A DNA stretch of 43,490 nt, taken from contig JAFMNE010000016.1 of the NCBI GenBank assembly GCA_017859395.1, positions 1 through 43,490 on the forward strand, in the 5' to 3' direction. Under the pieces are notes generated by a model. It saw only the letters and a list, made by a program, of their open reading frames with translations. It was not told the DNA's origin and made no database searches. Origin of the DNA: Ilumatobacteraceae bacterium. GTDB taxonomy: Bacteria; Actinomycetota; Acidimicrobiia; Acidimicrobiales; Ilumatobacteraceae. This document shows positions 1 to 7,374 of the stretch, piece after piece (the stretch's first letter is position 1; the number at the start of each line of letters is the position of its first letter). Made by a program: the position numbers and the translations under genes.

Positions 1-344
1 CCGATGGTGCGCGCGGTCTGCACCCAGAATTCTTGGCCGAGCAAACCGCACACGACGAGGCCCAGTGCGGTGCCGGTGGCAACCGTGAGATTTCGCACCA
101 ACCACGCAATCGCGAACATGATGCCTACGACGACCAGCCACGGGATCGACAACAAGAAGTTGTCCACAATGTTCTCGAGAAGGAACTCGAACGGCCAGGC
201 GATGGCGTCGAGAAGTCCGCCAAGGTTCAGCGTTGTCCAGTTGACCGCTTCTTCAATCCATGAGCCAAACGGAATGAGGTACTCATCCAGCACCTCGTCA
301 TCGAGGATGCCGGGCCCACTGTCGTCTTGCATCAGCAACGTCAC
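1..344 (-). CDS. Glycine betaine/proline ABC transporter permease (N-terminal part)
   Basis: This is the start of an integral membrane permease that runs off the left edge of the window, so only about 114 residues are visible. A hydrophilic N-terminus rich in Asp/Glu is followed by a segment containing IPFGSWIEEAVNW, then two hydrophobic stretches that look like the first membrane helices of ProW/OpuAB-type permeases. The start is taken as the GTG at 344-342: it overlaps the upstream ATPase stop codon as GTGA and has GGGAGG seven bases upstream. An in-frame ATG at 332 is the alternative. Identification rests mainly on the neighbouring ProV-type ATPase and on general resemblance of the N-terminus. 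It should form the membrane channel for osmoprotectant uptake. Confidence 0.75.
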   Translation of the reverse strand, partial: MTLLMQDDSGPGILDDEVLDEYLIPFGSWIEEAVNWTTLNLGGLLDAIAWPFEFLLENIVDNFLLSIPWLVVVGIMFAIAWLVRNLTVATGTALGLVVCGLLGQEFWVQTARTI

Positions 345-1549
345 AAGAACACCTCCCGCTCGAACTCATCGATCAGTGACTCGACACGACCGAGTTCTTC
401 CATGATGTGACGCGGGTCGAGGTTGCCGACCAAGCGACCGTCGTCATCGACCACGGCGATTGGCAGGCCACGGCCTGCGGAGGCGTACACCTCATTCAGC
501 GTTTGGCGCGCACCGGCGGTGGCGAAGTCAGACCGCAGCGCATCCCCAAGGGAGTTGCTCCCCATCTCGATCGAGCGCAACCCGTCGGCGACGGTGAGCA
601 CCGCCACCGGGCGCCCGACATCGTCGACCACGAACGCACCGGCACGGTCCGATACGGCCCGCACGGCGTCACTCAGCGTGGCGGATCGATCAACTGGCTG
701 CGGCTCCACCATGACGTCACTCACCATGATCACCCGACCCTGGTCAACGTCTTGAACGAACTCAGCGACGTAGCCTGTGGCCGGCTTCGTGAGGATCTCC
801 TCAGGCGTGCCGATCTGCACAACCCGGCCGCCGCGCATGATGCACACTCGGTCGCCGATGCGCAGGGCCTCATTCAAATCGTGGGTGATGAACAGAATCG
901 TCTTGCGCAGTTTCTTTTGGATGTCCATCATCTCGTCTTGCATCTGCCGACGAATGAGTGGGTCGAGCGCGCTGAACGCCTCGTCCATCAACAAGATGTC
1001 CGGGTCAGACGCCAACGCTCGCGCGAGACCGACACGCTGCTGCATGCCACCCGAGAGCTGTCCGGGCATCGACGTCGCGTAGGCTTGCAAGCCCACCAGG
1101 CTCAGCGCCTCAAGCGCGGCACGCTCGCGCTCGCGCCGGTCGACACCTTGGACCTCGAGCCCGTACGCAACGTTCGAGATCACGTTGTGGTGTGGGAACA
1201 GGGCGAAGTGCTGGAAGACCATGCCCATCTTTTCGCGACGGACCGCTTGGAGCGCCTTTCCCGACAGCGACTGGATATCGACGTCGTCAACCCACACATG
1301 CCCGGTGGTCACCGAATGCAATTTGTTGACCGTTCGGATGGCGGTGGACTTACCCGAGCCCGATAGGCCCATCACCACAAAGATCTCACCTTCAGCAACA
1401 TCGAAATTGACATCGGCGAGCCCGACGACATGGTCGGTCCAGGTTTGGATATCGGTCTTTGATGCACCCTCGCGGGCGAGTTCCAACGCCCGCCCCCGGG
1501 GCTGTTCACCGAAGATCTTGTAGACGCCTTCAAGGCGTACTTTTGTCAT
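341..1549 (-). CDS. proV: Glycine betaine/proline ABC transporter ATP-binding protein
   Basis: A 402-residue ATPase of the ProV/OpuAA type that powers uptake of quaternary-ammonium osmolytes. The Walker A motif GLSGSGKS is at about residues 61-68, followed by the signature LSGGMQQRVGLARAL and Walker B ILLMDEAFSALDP. The roughly 50 residues before Walker A, including the TWTDHVVGLADVNFDV stretch, are typical of ProV rather than of generic importers. The C-terminal third has two CBS-like repeats (around VSDVMVEPQPVDR and LPIAVVDDDGRLVGNLDP), which in OpuA sense ionic strength. The reading frame is open upstream to 1666, but homology begins at MTKVRLEGVYK, so the ATG at 1549 was chosen. The gene is coupled to the permease by a GTGA overlap. 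No substrate-binding protein gene is inside the window; it may lie to the left. Confidence 0.93.
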   Translation of the reverse strand: MTKVRLEGVYKIFGEQPRGRALELAREGASKTDIQTWTDHVVGLADVNFDVAEGEIFVVMGLSGSGKSTAIRTVNKLHSVTTGHVWVDDVDIQSLSGKALQAVRREKMGMVFQHFALFPHHNVISNVAYGLEVQGVDRRERERAALEALSLVGLQAYATSMPGQLSGGMQQRVGLARALASDPDILLMDEAFSALDPLIRRQMQDEMMDIQKKLRKTILFITHDLNEALRIGDRVCIMRGGRVVQIGTPEEILTKPATGYVAEFVQDVDQGRVIMVSDVMVEPQPVDRSATLSDAVRAVSDRAGAFVVDDVGRPVAVLTVADGLRSIEMGSNSLGDALRSDFATAGARQTLNEVYASAGRGLPIAVVDDDGRLVGNLDPRHIMEELGRVESLIDEFEREVFL

Positions 1550-1779
1550 CGAATCACTGCTCTCATGGAGTAGTCGGCACACGGGGAGGCCGCCGGCCAA
1601 TCTCTGCATGGCGCCATCGTCATTGACAGCACTCACATGCACCCGTACGTATCGGTTGTGGGACACACCCTAGCGCACCGACGCCCGTACGCCGAATCAT
1701 TCGGTGATCACCTGACCAAGGAATTAGTGACATGTGTCCAAGGAATCGCCCGGATAACTGCTGCCGTAGCCTGCGGACT
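1550..1779. promoter_or_regulatory. Divergent intergenic region between the osmolyte transporter and the binding-protein gene
   Basis: This 230-base gap is the longest in the window. It separates the minus-strand ABC importer from the plus-strand binding-protein gene and must hold both promoters. On the plus side a TAGCCT hexamer lies at 1767-1772. No RNA gene, clear palindrome or small coding region was recognised in the remainder. Confidence 0.6.
1767..1772 (+). promoter_or_regulatory. -10 element for a leaderless start
   Basis: TAGCCT is followed by seven bases and then the ATG at 1780. No Shine-Dalgarno sequence precedes that ATG. This is the TAnnnT spacing expected when transcription starts at or next to the start codon. 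Confidence 0.55.
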
Positions 1780-2688
1780 ATGAGCGCCCCGCATCGGATT
1801 GTCTCGCTGCTTCCGTCCGCCACGGAGATCCTCTTCGCGCTCGGCGTGGGAGACAACGTCATCGGAGTCACCTTCGAATGCGATACCCCCGCCGAGGCAC
1901 GGACCCGACGCATCGTGTCGACATCCGCCATCCCAGATGGACTCACTCCCGGAGAGATCGACGCCATCGTGCGTGAACGAACTGCAGCCGGCGAGGACCT
2001 CTACCACCTCGAACGCGACGCCCTCGCCGATCTCAACCCTGACCTGATCGTCACCCAGGACCTGTGTGCGGTGTGCGCACTCGACACCGCAGAGGTCACC
2101 GATGCCCTCGCGCACCTTGGCTGCAGCAGCGATGTCGTCAGCCTCGACCCCAGAACCCTCGATGAAGTACTTGACACGGTTGCCACCCTCGGGGCCGCCG
2201 TCGGGCGCGCCGACGTAGCGGCCACGACCATTGCCGACTGCCGCGCACAACTCAGCAACCTCGCCTCACGCATGGCAACGACACCAACCCGACGGGTGCT
2301 GGTCGTCGAGTGGTGCACGCCCGTGTTCGGTGCCGGCCATTGGATACCCGAACTCGTGGTCGCTGCTGGGGGCGAACCGGTGCTTGCCGCCCCAGGTGCG
2401 CACTCACACCCAATCGACGATGACGAGGTGCGCGCCTGCGGCGCCGATGTCGTCATCATCGCTCCGTGCGGATTTGACACTGATGGCGCTGCCGATCAGG
2501 CACGCGCGATGATCGACGCCGGCGCCTTACCGCCCGGAGCCGACGTCTGGGCGATCGATGCGGACCATCTCATCGTGCGGCCCTCACCAGCACTCGTGCA
2601 GGGCGCTCAGGTGATCGCGCAGATCCTTCACCCCAACCTCGCGGGCACACCCGCAGCCGATCACGCGCTCTTCGTCGGGCAGTCCTGA
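1780..2688 (+). CDS. Cobalamin/siderophore-type substrate-binding protein without signal peptide
   Basis: A 302-residue protein of the COG0614 (BtuF/FepB-like) periplasmic-binding fold. The N-terminus RIVSLLPSATEILFALG and the segments NPDLIVTQDLCAVCALD and DPRTLDEVLDTV are characteristic of a cobalamin-binding subgroup common in Actinobacteria. The start is the ATG at 1780: homology begins right after it and a TAGCCT hexamer lies seven bases upstream, suggesting a leaderless mRNA. There is no hydrophobic signal segment or lipobox cysteine, so the protein appears cytoplasmic. No ABC permease or ATPase of the BtuC/BtuD type is adjacent. It may bind a corrinoid or another metallo-ligand inside the cell, but the ligand cannot be told from sequence. 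Confidence 0.85.
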   Translation: MSAPHRIVSLLPSATEILFALGVGDNVIGVTFECDTPAEARTRRIVSTSAIPDGLTPGEIDAIVRERTAAGEDLYHLERDALADLNPDLIVTQDLCAVCALDTAEVTDALAHLGCSSDVVSLDPRTLDEVLDTVATLGAAVGRADVAATTIADCRAQLSNLASRMATTPTRRVLVVEWCTPVFGAGHWIPELVVAAGGEPVLAAPGAHSHPIDDDEVRACGADVVIIAPCGFDTDGAADQARAMIDAGALPPGADVWAIDADHLIVRPSPALVQGAQVIAQILHPNLAGTPAADHALFVGQS

Positions 2689-2732
2689 CCACCGCGCAGA
2701 CCTGCACGCGCGAGCAGCCGCGAACAAACCGG

Positions 2733-2750
2733 CGTCGCTGATCAGCGACG
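2733..2750. terminator. Palindrome between convergent genes, possible bidirectional terminator
   Basis: An 18-base perfect palindrome, CGTCGC-TGATCA-GCGACG, spans the stop codon of the minus-strand oxygenase (2742-2744) and lies 45 bases past the stop of the plus-strand binding-protein gene. It would form a 6-bp GC-rich stem with a six-base loop. There is no U-tract, which is usual for high-GC actinobacterial terminators but also leaves the call uncertain. Confidence 0.35.
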
Positions 2751-3467
2751 GCTGCCGCGACGACGCGCGGCGCGGTTAGGTGCGCCACGGTTAGGTGCGC
2801 CACCGCCCGTGCGTCGACTTGCCGCGGGCCGAGATGGTGACGCGGCCCCCACTCGATACGGCTTCGCCCGGAACCACAGGTTGCATGCCCACTTCTCGCC
2901 CGCGGTCACTGGCATCCCACCATGTAGCGAGGCCTCGTGAATATTGGTGTGCTCATCGCAGATGTTGTGGAAGATGACCAGGCGACCCGGTTCGGCATCC
3001 ACCTCGAGTTCCAGCTTCGGGAAGCTCGTGCCACCACCGCCAGACGGCTCATTGAGATACATCAGCGCCGTCAGAACCCGTTGGCCGCCGTTCTCGGTGC
3101 GCAGCCGTCCCTTCTCGGTATCGAGGCGCCATCCGTCGTAATGCGGGCGGTACTCCTGGGTCTCGGCGTAATGCACCACCTGCATCGACTCACTGTGATG
3201 GACCGGAATGCCCACCATCGCTCCCACCCGGTCGACGACGCCGCGCACAATCTCGGAATCGTCGTAACGCACCCATGCCACTGACCCGGTGCGTGCCTCA
3301 CTGGTGGTGTTCTGCCGTGTGGATGTGACCTTGGCAGAATCGAGACGAGGTCGAGCGAGGCCGATGATGTGCTCACACTCGTCATCGGTCAAGAACTGCG
3401 GCACCGACCAGACCAGCGGGTCGTCGGCCAAGCGCTCACCGATGTCGTACCCCTCGCGCAACCTCAC
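2742..3467 (-). CDS. Prolyl 4-hydroxylase-like 2-oxoglutarate/Fe(II) oxygenase
   Basis: A 241-residue member of the 2OG-Fe(II) dioxygenase superfamily, P4H alpha-subunit type. The iron ligands are visible as HYD (His109, Asp111) and His182 in LHGGMPV. Lys192 in GEKWACNLWFR is the expected 2-oxoglutarate-binding lysine. The core ends near residue 203; the remaining tail of about 38 residues is Arg/Ala/Ser/Pro-rich and contains the repeat GAPNRGAPNR. The GTG at 3467 was chosen as start, with GAGAAG about eight bases upstream. The gene lies 58 bases after cofE on the same strand and may be co-transcribed. The substrate (peptidyl proline, arginine or a small molecule) cannot be told from sequence. 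Confidence 0.85.
   Translation of the reverse strand: MRLREGYDIGERLADDPLVWSVPQFLTDDECEHIIGLARPRLDSAKVTSTRQNTTSEARTGSVAWVRYDDSEIVRGVVDRVGAMVGIPVHHSESMQVVHYAETQEYRPHYDGWRLDTEKGRLRTENGGQRVLTALMYLNEPSGGGGTSFPKLELEVDAEPGRLVIFHNICDEHTNIHEASLHGGMPVTAGEKWACNLWFRAKPYRVGAASPSRPAASRRTGGGAPNRGAPNRAARRRGSRR
2773..2802. repeat. 15-bp tandem duplication in the oxygenase tail
   Basis: Two perfect copies of CGGTTAGGTGCGCCA lie head to tail at 2773-2787 and 2788-2802. On the coding (minus) strand they encode the doubled GAPNR unit in the basic C-terminal tail of the prolyl hydroxylase-like protein. The unit length is a multiple of three, so the frame is kept. Confidence 0.9.
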
Positions 3468-3525
3468 CGGCGCATCTTCTCACACCATGACGTCCTCGCC
3501 CAGCCGCAATCGGCGCCGCGCAACG

Positions 3526-4275
3526 TCAGCGGAACAGATCGCGACTGGTGTCGCGCAACACCGGAGCCATCGTCGCGGAATCATCGACGACATGTTCAAC
3601 ACCGCGCACAACGCCCACAGGAATACGCGATGTGTTGCCCTTCACCAACTCGGCTGCGGCTGCGACTTCGTCCACGACGCACAACTCCTGCACCCGGAAC
3701 TCATGTCCGTGAGGGTCGACCTCGCCGATGTACGAACGCATCGGCGCCATGCCGGCCACGCCGATCGCGATATCGGTCTGGCCCTCGCGCCATGGCCGGC
3801 CAAAGGTGTCACTGATGATCACCGCCGCCGACACGCCTGCAGCGGCGAATCCGGCACGAATCGTGCGGGCCGATGCATCCGGGTCAACAGGCAGCAGCAC
3901 CAACCGGCCATGTGCGCCCGACGATGACTGGTCTACACCAGAGTTCGCACAGATGAACCCGTGATGCGTTTCGGTGATCAGAACCGGCCCAAGCTGGCGC
4001 ACCACCCGCGCCGATTCGGCCAACACCACCTCCACAACACGAGGGTCCTTCTCCCAGCGCTGCGACCAGTCACGCGCAAATGCCCCCGGTGTGATGTCGC
4101 CAAGTTCTACCGTGCGACCCTCCGCCTTCGACACGATCTTCGAGGTCACCACGACGATGTCACCATCGATAATCGGTGTGTCGGCCGCGCGGGCTGCGTC
4201 GAGGATCATCGCAGCAAGATCATCACCGGGAGTGATCTCGGGAAGCCCTGGAACAGGATGAATCTGTACGAACAC
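3526..4275 (-). CDS. cofE: Coenzyme F420:L-glutamate ligase
   Basis: A 249-residue CofE, which adds glutamates to F420-0 with GTP to form the gamma-linked tail. Diagnostic segments are HPVPGLPEITPGDD, the DGDIVVVTSKIVSKAEGR block, VLITETHHGFICANSGVDQS and IISDTFGRPWREGQTDIAIG. It lacks the C-terminal FMN-binding (nitroreductase-like) domain that is fused in mycobacterial FbiB. The frame is open to a GTG at 4314, but the GTG at 4275 was chosen: it fits the family N-terminus and follows TACCGT by six bases, indicating a leaderless start. Its pathway partner cofD lies about 30 kb away in this window. The divergent gene at 4306 shares the promoter region. Confidence 0.93.
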   Translation of the reverse strand: MFVQIHPVPGLPEITPGDDLAAMILDAARAADTPIIDGDIVVVTSKIVSKAEGRTVELGDITPGAFARDWSQRWEKDPRVVEVVLAESARVVRQLGPVLITETHHGFICANSGVDQSSSGAHGRLVLLPVDPDASARTIRAGFAAAGVSAAVIISDTFGRPWREGQTDIAIGVAGMAPMRSYIGEVDPHGHEFRVQELCVVDEVAAAAELVKGNTSRIPVGVVRGVEHVVDDSATMAPVLRDTSRDLFR

Positions 4276-4281
4276 GGCGTC

Positions 4282-4287
4282 ACGGTA
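4282..4287 (-). promoter_or_regulatory. -10 element for cofE
   Basis: On the minus strand TACCGT is followed by six bases and the cofE GTG at 4275. It lies only six bases from the -10 hexamer of the divergent gene, so the two promoters must overlap. Confidence 0.5.
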
Positions 4288-4293
4288 ACGCGG

Positions 4294-4299
4294 TAGCGT
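4294..4299 (+). promoter_or_regulatory. -10 element for the CxxC membrane protein / menB unit
   Basis: TAGCGT is followed by six bases and the ATG at 4306, with no Shine-Dalgarno sequence. It should drive a leaderless mRNA covering the membrane protein and menB. Confidence 0.55.
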
Positions 4300-4305
4300 G
4301 GCGTC

Positions 4306-4812
4306 ATGCGTCACTGGTCGCCACGTCGCTGGATGGCTGCCGCGGGTGGCAGCGTCGTGGTCGGCCTCGCGCTCGGCCTGCCCACCGATGTGGTGCCGAA
4401 CCCGGTGTTCTCCCGACCGGTCGACGTCACGTGGTGGTCGTACCCGGTGCTGGTGATCAGCGCGATCCTCGGCGGGTTGTTGCTAGCCACCTATGTGCGC
4501 GAACCCGTACCCGGCGATGACGGTGCCACGCAGGATGCCGAACTCGCGGAGCGACCGAGTCGGCTCGGTACCGCCGGCGGATTGCTCTCGTTCTTTGCGA
4601 TCGGCTGCCCGGTGTGCAACAAGATCGTCGTTGTGGCCATCGGCACCACCGGTGCCCTGGACTGGTTCGCCCCCACACAGCCGCTGCTCGCCGTGGGCTC
4701 CCTGGTGCTGTTGACAGTGGCGCTGCGGCAACGCCTCCGCAGCGCGCAGGCCTGCAGCATTCCGGCCCGATCACGCGAAGCAGTCGTCGATGCGGGCAAC
4801 ATGAACCGATGA
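4306..4812 (+). CDS. Small membrane protein with CPVC motif
   Basis: A 168-residue protein of unknown function with about four predicted membrane segments (near residues 10-25, 44-63, 88-117 and 124-140). A CxxC motif, Cys101-Pro-Val-Cys104, sits at the start of the third hydrophobic segment in FAIGCPVCNKIVVV. The Pro-containing CxxC inside a membrane protein suggests thiol redox chemistry or metal binding, but no characterised family was recognised with confidence. The ATG at 4306 follows a leaderless-type TAGCGT. Its TGA overlaps the menB ATG as ATGA, so the two are translationally coupled. The link to menaquinone synthesis is contextual only. Confidence 0.75.
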   Translation: MRHWSPRRWMAAAGGSVVVGLALGLPTDVVPNPVFSRPVDVTWWSYPVLVISAILGGLLLATYVREPVPGDDGATQDAELAERPSRLGTAGGLLSFFAIGCPVCNKIVVVAIGTTGALDWFAPTQPLLAVGSLVLLTVALRQRLRSAQACSIPARSREAVVDAGNMNR

Positions 4813-5723
4813 GCACCCTCGACAACGTCTCAGAGATCTTCGACGCCGACCGGTGGGAACCAGTGCCGGGCTTCGACCTCGCCGACATCACCTATCACCG
4901 GGCGCGCGATATCGGATGCGTGCGCATCGCCTTCGATCGTCCCGAGGTACGCAACGCATTCCGCCCACACACGGTGGACGAGCTGTACCGCGCCCTCGAT
5001 CACGCACGGATGAGTCCCGACGTGGGATGTGTGCTGCTCACCGGCAACGGCCCGTCCCCACGCGACGGCGGCTGGGCATTCTGTTCTGGCGGCGATCAAC
5101 GCATCCGTGGGCGCACCGGCTACCAATACGCCTCCGGTGACACCGCCGACACCGTCGACCCCGCACGTGCGGGCCGCCTGCACATCCTCGAGGTGCAACG
5201 TCTCATCCGTTTCATGCCCAAAGTGGTGATCTGCGTGGTACCCGGGTGGGCGGCCGGTGGCGGCCACAGCCTGCACGTCGTCAGCGACCTCACCATCGCC
5301 AGCCGTGAACATGCACGCTTCAAACAAACCGATGCCGATGTGGCCTCGTTCGATGGCGGTTTCGGCTCGGCATACTTGGCACGGATGGTCGGGCAAAAAT
5401 ATGCCCGCGAGATCTTCTTCCTGGGTCGCGAGTACACCGCCGAACGCATGCAAGAGATGGGAGCGGTCAACGAGGTCGTCGACCATGCCGACCTCGAGGC
5501 CACCGCATTGCAATGGGCCGCGGAGATTTGCGCGAAGAGCCCAACCGCGCAGCGCATGCTGAAGTTCTCGTTCAACCTGGTGGACGACGGCCTCGTTGGC
5601 CAGCAGGTATTCGCGGGAGAGGCCACACGTCTGGCCTACGGCACGGACGAAGGGGTGGAAGGTCGCGACGCCTTCTTGGAGAAGCGTCCGCCCGACTGGT
5701 CTGGGTTCCCCTACCACTTCTGA
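4809..5723 (+). CDS. menB: 1,4-dihydroxy-2-naphthoyl-CoA synthase
   Basis: A 304-residue crotonase-fold enzyme that closes the second ring of the menaquinone headgroup, converting O-succinylbenzoyl-CoA to 1,4-dihydroxy-2-naphthoyl-CoA. The sequence closely follows mycobacterial MenB: FDRPEVRNAFRPHTVDELYR, GNGPSPRDGGWAFCSGGDQR, RIRGRTGYQYASGDTADTVD, ARFKQTDADVASFDGGFGSA and the C-terminal KRPPDWSGFPYHF. The oxyanion-hole SGGDQ and the catalytic Asp of the FDGG region are present. The ATG at 4809 was chosen because it overlaps the upstream stop as ATGA and gives the family length; the frame is open further upstream only as an overlap. No other men gene is in the window. Confidence 0.97.
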   Translation: MSTLDNVSEIFDADRWEPVPGFDLADITYHRARDIGCVRIAFDRPEVRNAFRPHTVDELYRALDHARMSPDVGCVLLTGNGPSPRDGGWAFCSGGDQRIRGRTGYQYASGDTADTVDPARAGRLHILEVQRLIRFMPKVVICVVPGWAAGGGHSLHVVSDLTIASREHARFKQTDADVASFDGGFGSAYLARMVGQKYAREIFFLGREYTAERMQEMGAVNEVVDHADLEATALQWAAEICAKSPTAQRMLKFSFNLVDDGLVGQQVFAGEATRLAYGTDEGVEGRDAFLEKRPPDWSGFPYHF

Positions 5724-5734
5724 CCGCCGTCTCG

Positions 5735-6535
5735 ATGGGCACCCGTATCGCGATCGACAACCCCGACGACGACCGTCTCGGTGTCTTTCGCCTGCGCGAA
5801 CGCGGTCTCACGAATCGGGCCGACAAACGCGACGACACCGGCGCCGGCATGTTCTTGGCCGAAGGCGACCTGGTGGTCACCCGCGCCTATGAAGCCGGGT
5901 GCGTGCCCGTCGCCGCACTCGCCGACGCCGACCGGGTGCCGGCCATCGCCGACCTACTCGACTGCGCGGTGTATGTCGGTGGTGATGCGGTGCGCGCAAT
6001 GGTGACCGGCCTCGGCATGCCGCACCCGATCGTGGCGGTGTTCGAACGCCCCGGCCGGCCATCGGCGAGCGCCCTGCTCGCTCGCAGCCACCGACTTGTC
6101 GTCGCTGAACGCGTGGACAACCCGGCCAACATCGGCGGCATTGTGCGCAATGCGGCAGGGCTTGGCTGGGATGGCCTTCTGCTTGATGCCACCAGCGCCG
6201 ACCCGTTGTCACGACGGGCCCTTCGGGTGGCGATGGGCACCGCATTCGCTCTGCCACACGCACGCACACGCGACCTCGTCGACGTTCTTAGCGATCTCGA
6301 TGACGCCATCGACCTCTTGGCCTTGACTCCCGACAACAATGTCCCCGCCATTGACGATGTGGCCGCCACGCTCGACCCGCAACGCCCACGCGCCGTCCTG
6401 ATCGGTGCCGAACGCAGCGGTCTCAGCGAGGCGCTCCTCGCCTGCGCTCGCCCGGTACGTATCCCGATGGCGGCCGGCGTCGATTCACTGAATGCAGCCG
6501 CGGCCTCGGCTGTGGCGTGTCACGTATTGCGCTGA
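5735..6535 (+). CDS. TrmH/SpoU-family RNA 2'-O-methyltransferase
   Basis: A 266-residue SPOUT methyltransferase expected to methylate ribose 2'-OH groups in rRNA or tRNA using S-adenosylmethionine. The three SpoU motifs are present: NPANIGGIVRNA near residue 129, IGAERSGLS near 223 and IPMAAGVDSLNAAAASAV near 243-260. The N-terminal ~110 residues resemble the substrate-binding extension of TsnR/RlmB-like enzymes. The ATG at 5735, 11 bases after the menB stop, was chosen because the family homology begins there. The last 16 bases overlap tail to tail with the minus-strand ABC permease. The exact RNA target is unknown. Confidence 0.88.
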   Translation: MGTRIAIDNPDDDRLGVFRLRERGLTNRADKRDDTGAGMFLAEGDLVVTRAYEAGCVPVAALADADRVPAIADLLDCAVYVGGDAVRAMVTGLGMPHPIVAVFERPGRPSASALLARSHRLVVAERVDNPANIGGIVRNAAGLGWDGLLLDATSADPLSRRALRVAMGTAFALPHARTRDLVDVLSDLDDAIDLLALTPDNNVPAIDDVAATLDPQRPRAVLIGAERSGLSEALLACARPVRIPMAAGVDSLNAAAASAVACHVLR

Positions 6536-7374
6536 CGCCGACGCCGGCGAGTTGATCCTCCCGCAGGCGTGTCCCAGCGGAACCGCCGTAGGGCAATCAA
6601 CATGCCACCCACACCCCACGCGAGCACGACGAGGAGCGATCCGATATCGGGCGATGTCGCTGCTGCGGTTGGATGGAATGCAGCCTGGAACGACTCCACG
6701 AACGGTTTCAGCGGAAACACATCCCCGATGACATCGAGCCACCGCGGAGGATCATCGAGTGGAATGAACACATTCGACACGAAGGCCAACGGCAAGATCG
6801 TGGCATTGGCCACCGACGAGGCCGCGCTCGCTGTGGGAACTGCGGATGCCACCGCCGTGCCGAGGGCCGCGAAACAGACCACCGACACCACAAAGGTGAC
6901 CGCGGCGGCCGGCAGCGCCGATGGTGTGATCTCGAGGCCGTAGGCCACAACACCAATCAGCAACATGAATATGGCCCCGATCGTCGCGATGATGACCGCC
7001 GCCGCGAGATGACCGCCGAGGTACACCCACACTGGCAGCGGCGTCGACCGCCACCTCGTCAGCACCCCTTCCTCACGCCGAATCGGCAACATATTCGCCA
7101 CGTTCGTGTAGGTGGCCGACACCGCGGTGAACGCGGCCAGCGCCCCGGTGTAGAACTGCCGCGTCGGCCACTCGCCCCCATCGGCGAGAGCCGTTCCATT
7201 GCCAAAGACGGCGTTGACGACGACCAGGATCACGACCGGTAACGCCAACGTGAAGAACACCGCTGCGGGTACCCGCACGAACATCGCCACCTGATGTCGT
7301 GTCTGCCGCGCGAGCAGGCCAACAGACGACGGCCACGGGCCCCGATCAACCATGACCGCTGCCTGAGTGATCAT
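6520..7374 (-). CDS. ABC-2 type transporter permease (exporter)
   Basis: A membrane permease of up to 284 residues with about six hydrophobic segments, of the DrrB/ABC-2 type. The segments LPVVILVVVNAVFGNG, LPIRREEGVLTRWRSTPLP (a cytosolic coupling-loop-like stretch) and ILPLAFVSNVFIPLDDPPRWL are typical of this family, the last preceding the final helix. It should pair with the upstream ATPase to export a lipid, drug or glycan precursor. Two starts are possible: ATG at 7374 or ATG at 7353, the latter giving an 8-base ATGGTTGA overlap with the ATPase stop, like that seen at 27059. The 3' end overlaps the convergent methyltransferase gene by 16 bases. Confidence 0.88.
   Translation of the reverse strand: MITQAAVMVDRGPWPSSVGLLARQTRHQVAMFVRVPAAVFFTLALPVVILVVVNAVFGNGTALADGGEWPTRQFYTGALAAFTAVSATYTNVANMLPIRREEGVLTRWRSTPLPVWVYLGGHLAAAVIIATIGAIFMLLIGVVAYGLEITPSALPAAAVTFVVSVVCFAALGTAVASAVPTASAASSVANATILPLAFVSNVFIPLDDPPRWLDVIGDVFPLKPFVESFQAAFHPTAAATSPDIGSLLVVLAWGVGGMLIALRRFRWDTPAGGSTRRRRRQRNT

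Noticed and set aside
4276-4314. Upstream GTG start of cofE at 4314
   Set aside because: It would add 13 residues without family similarity and overlap the divergent gene; the GTG at 4275 has the -10 spacing and the family N-terminus.
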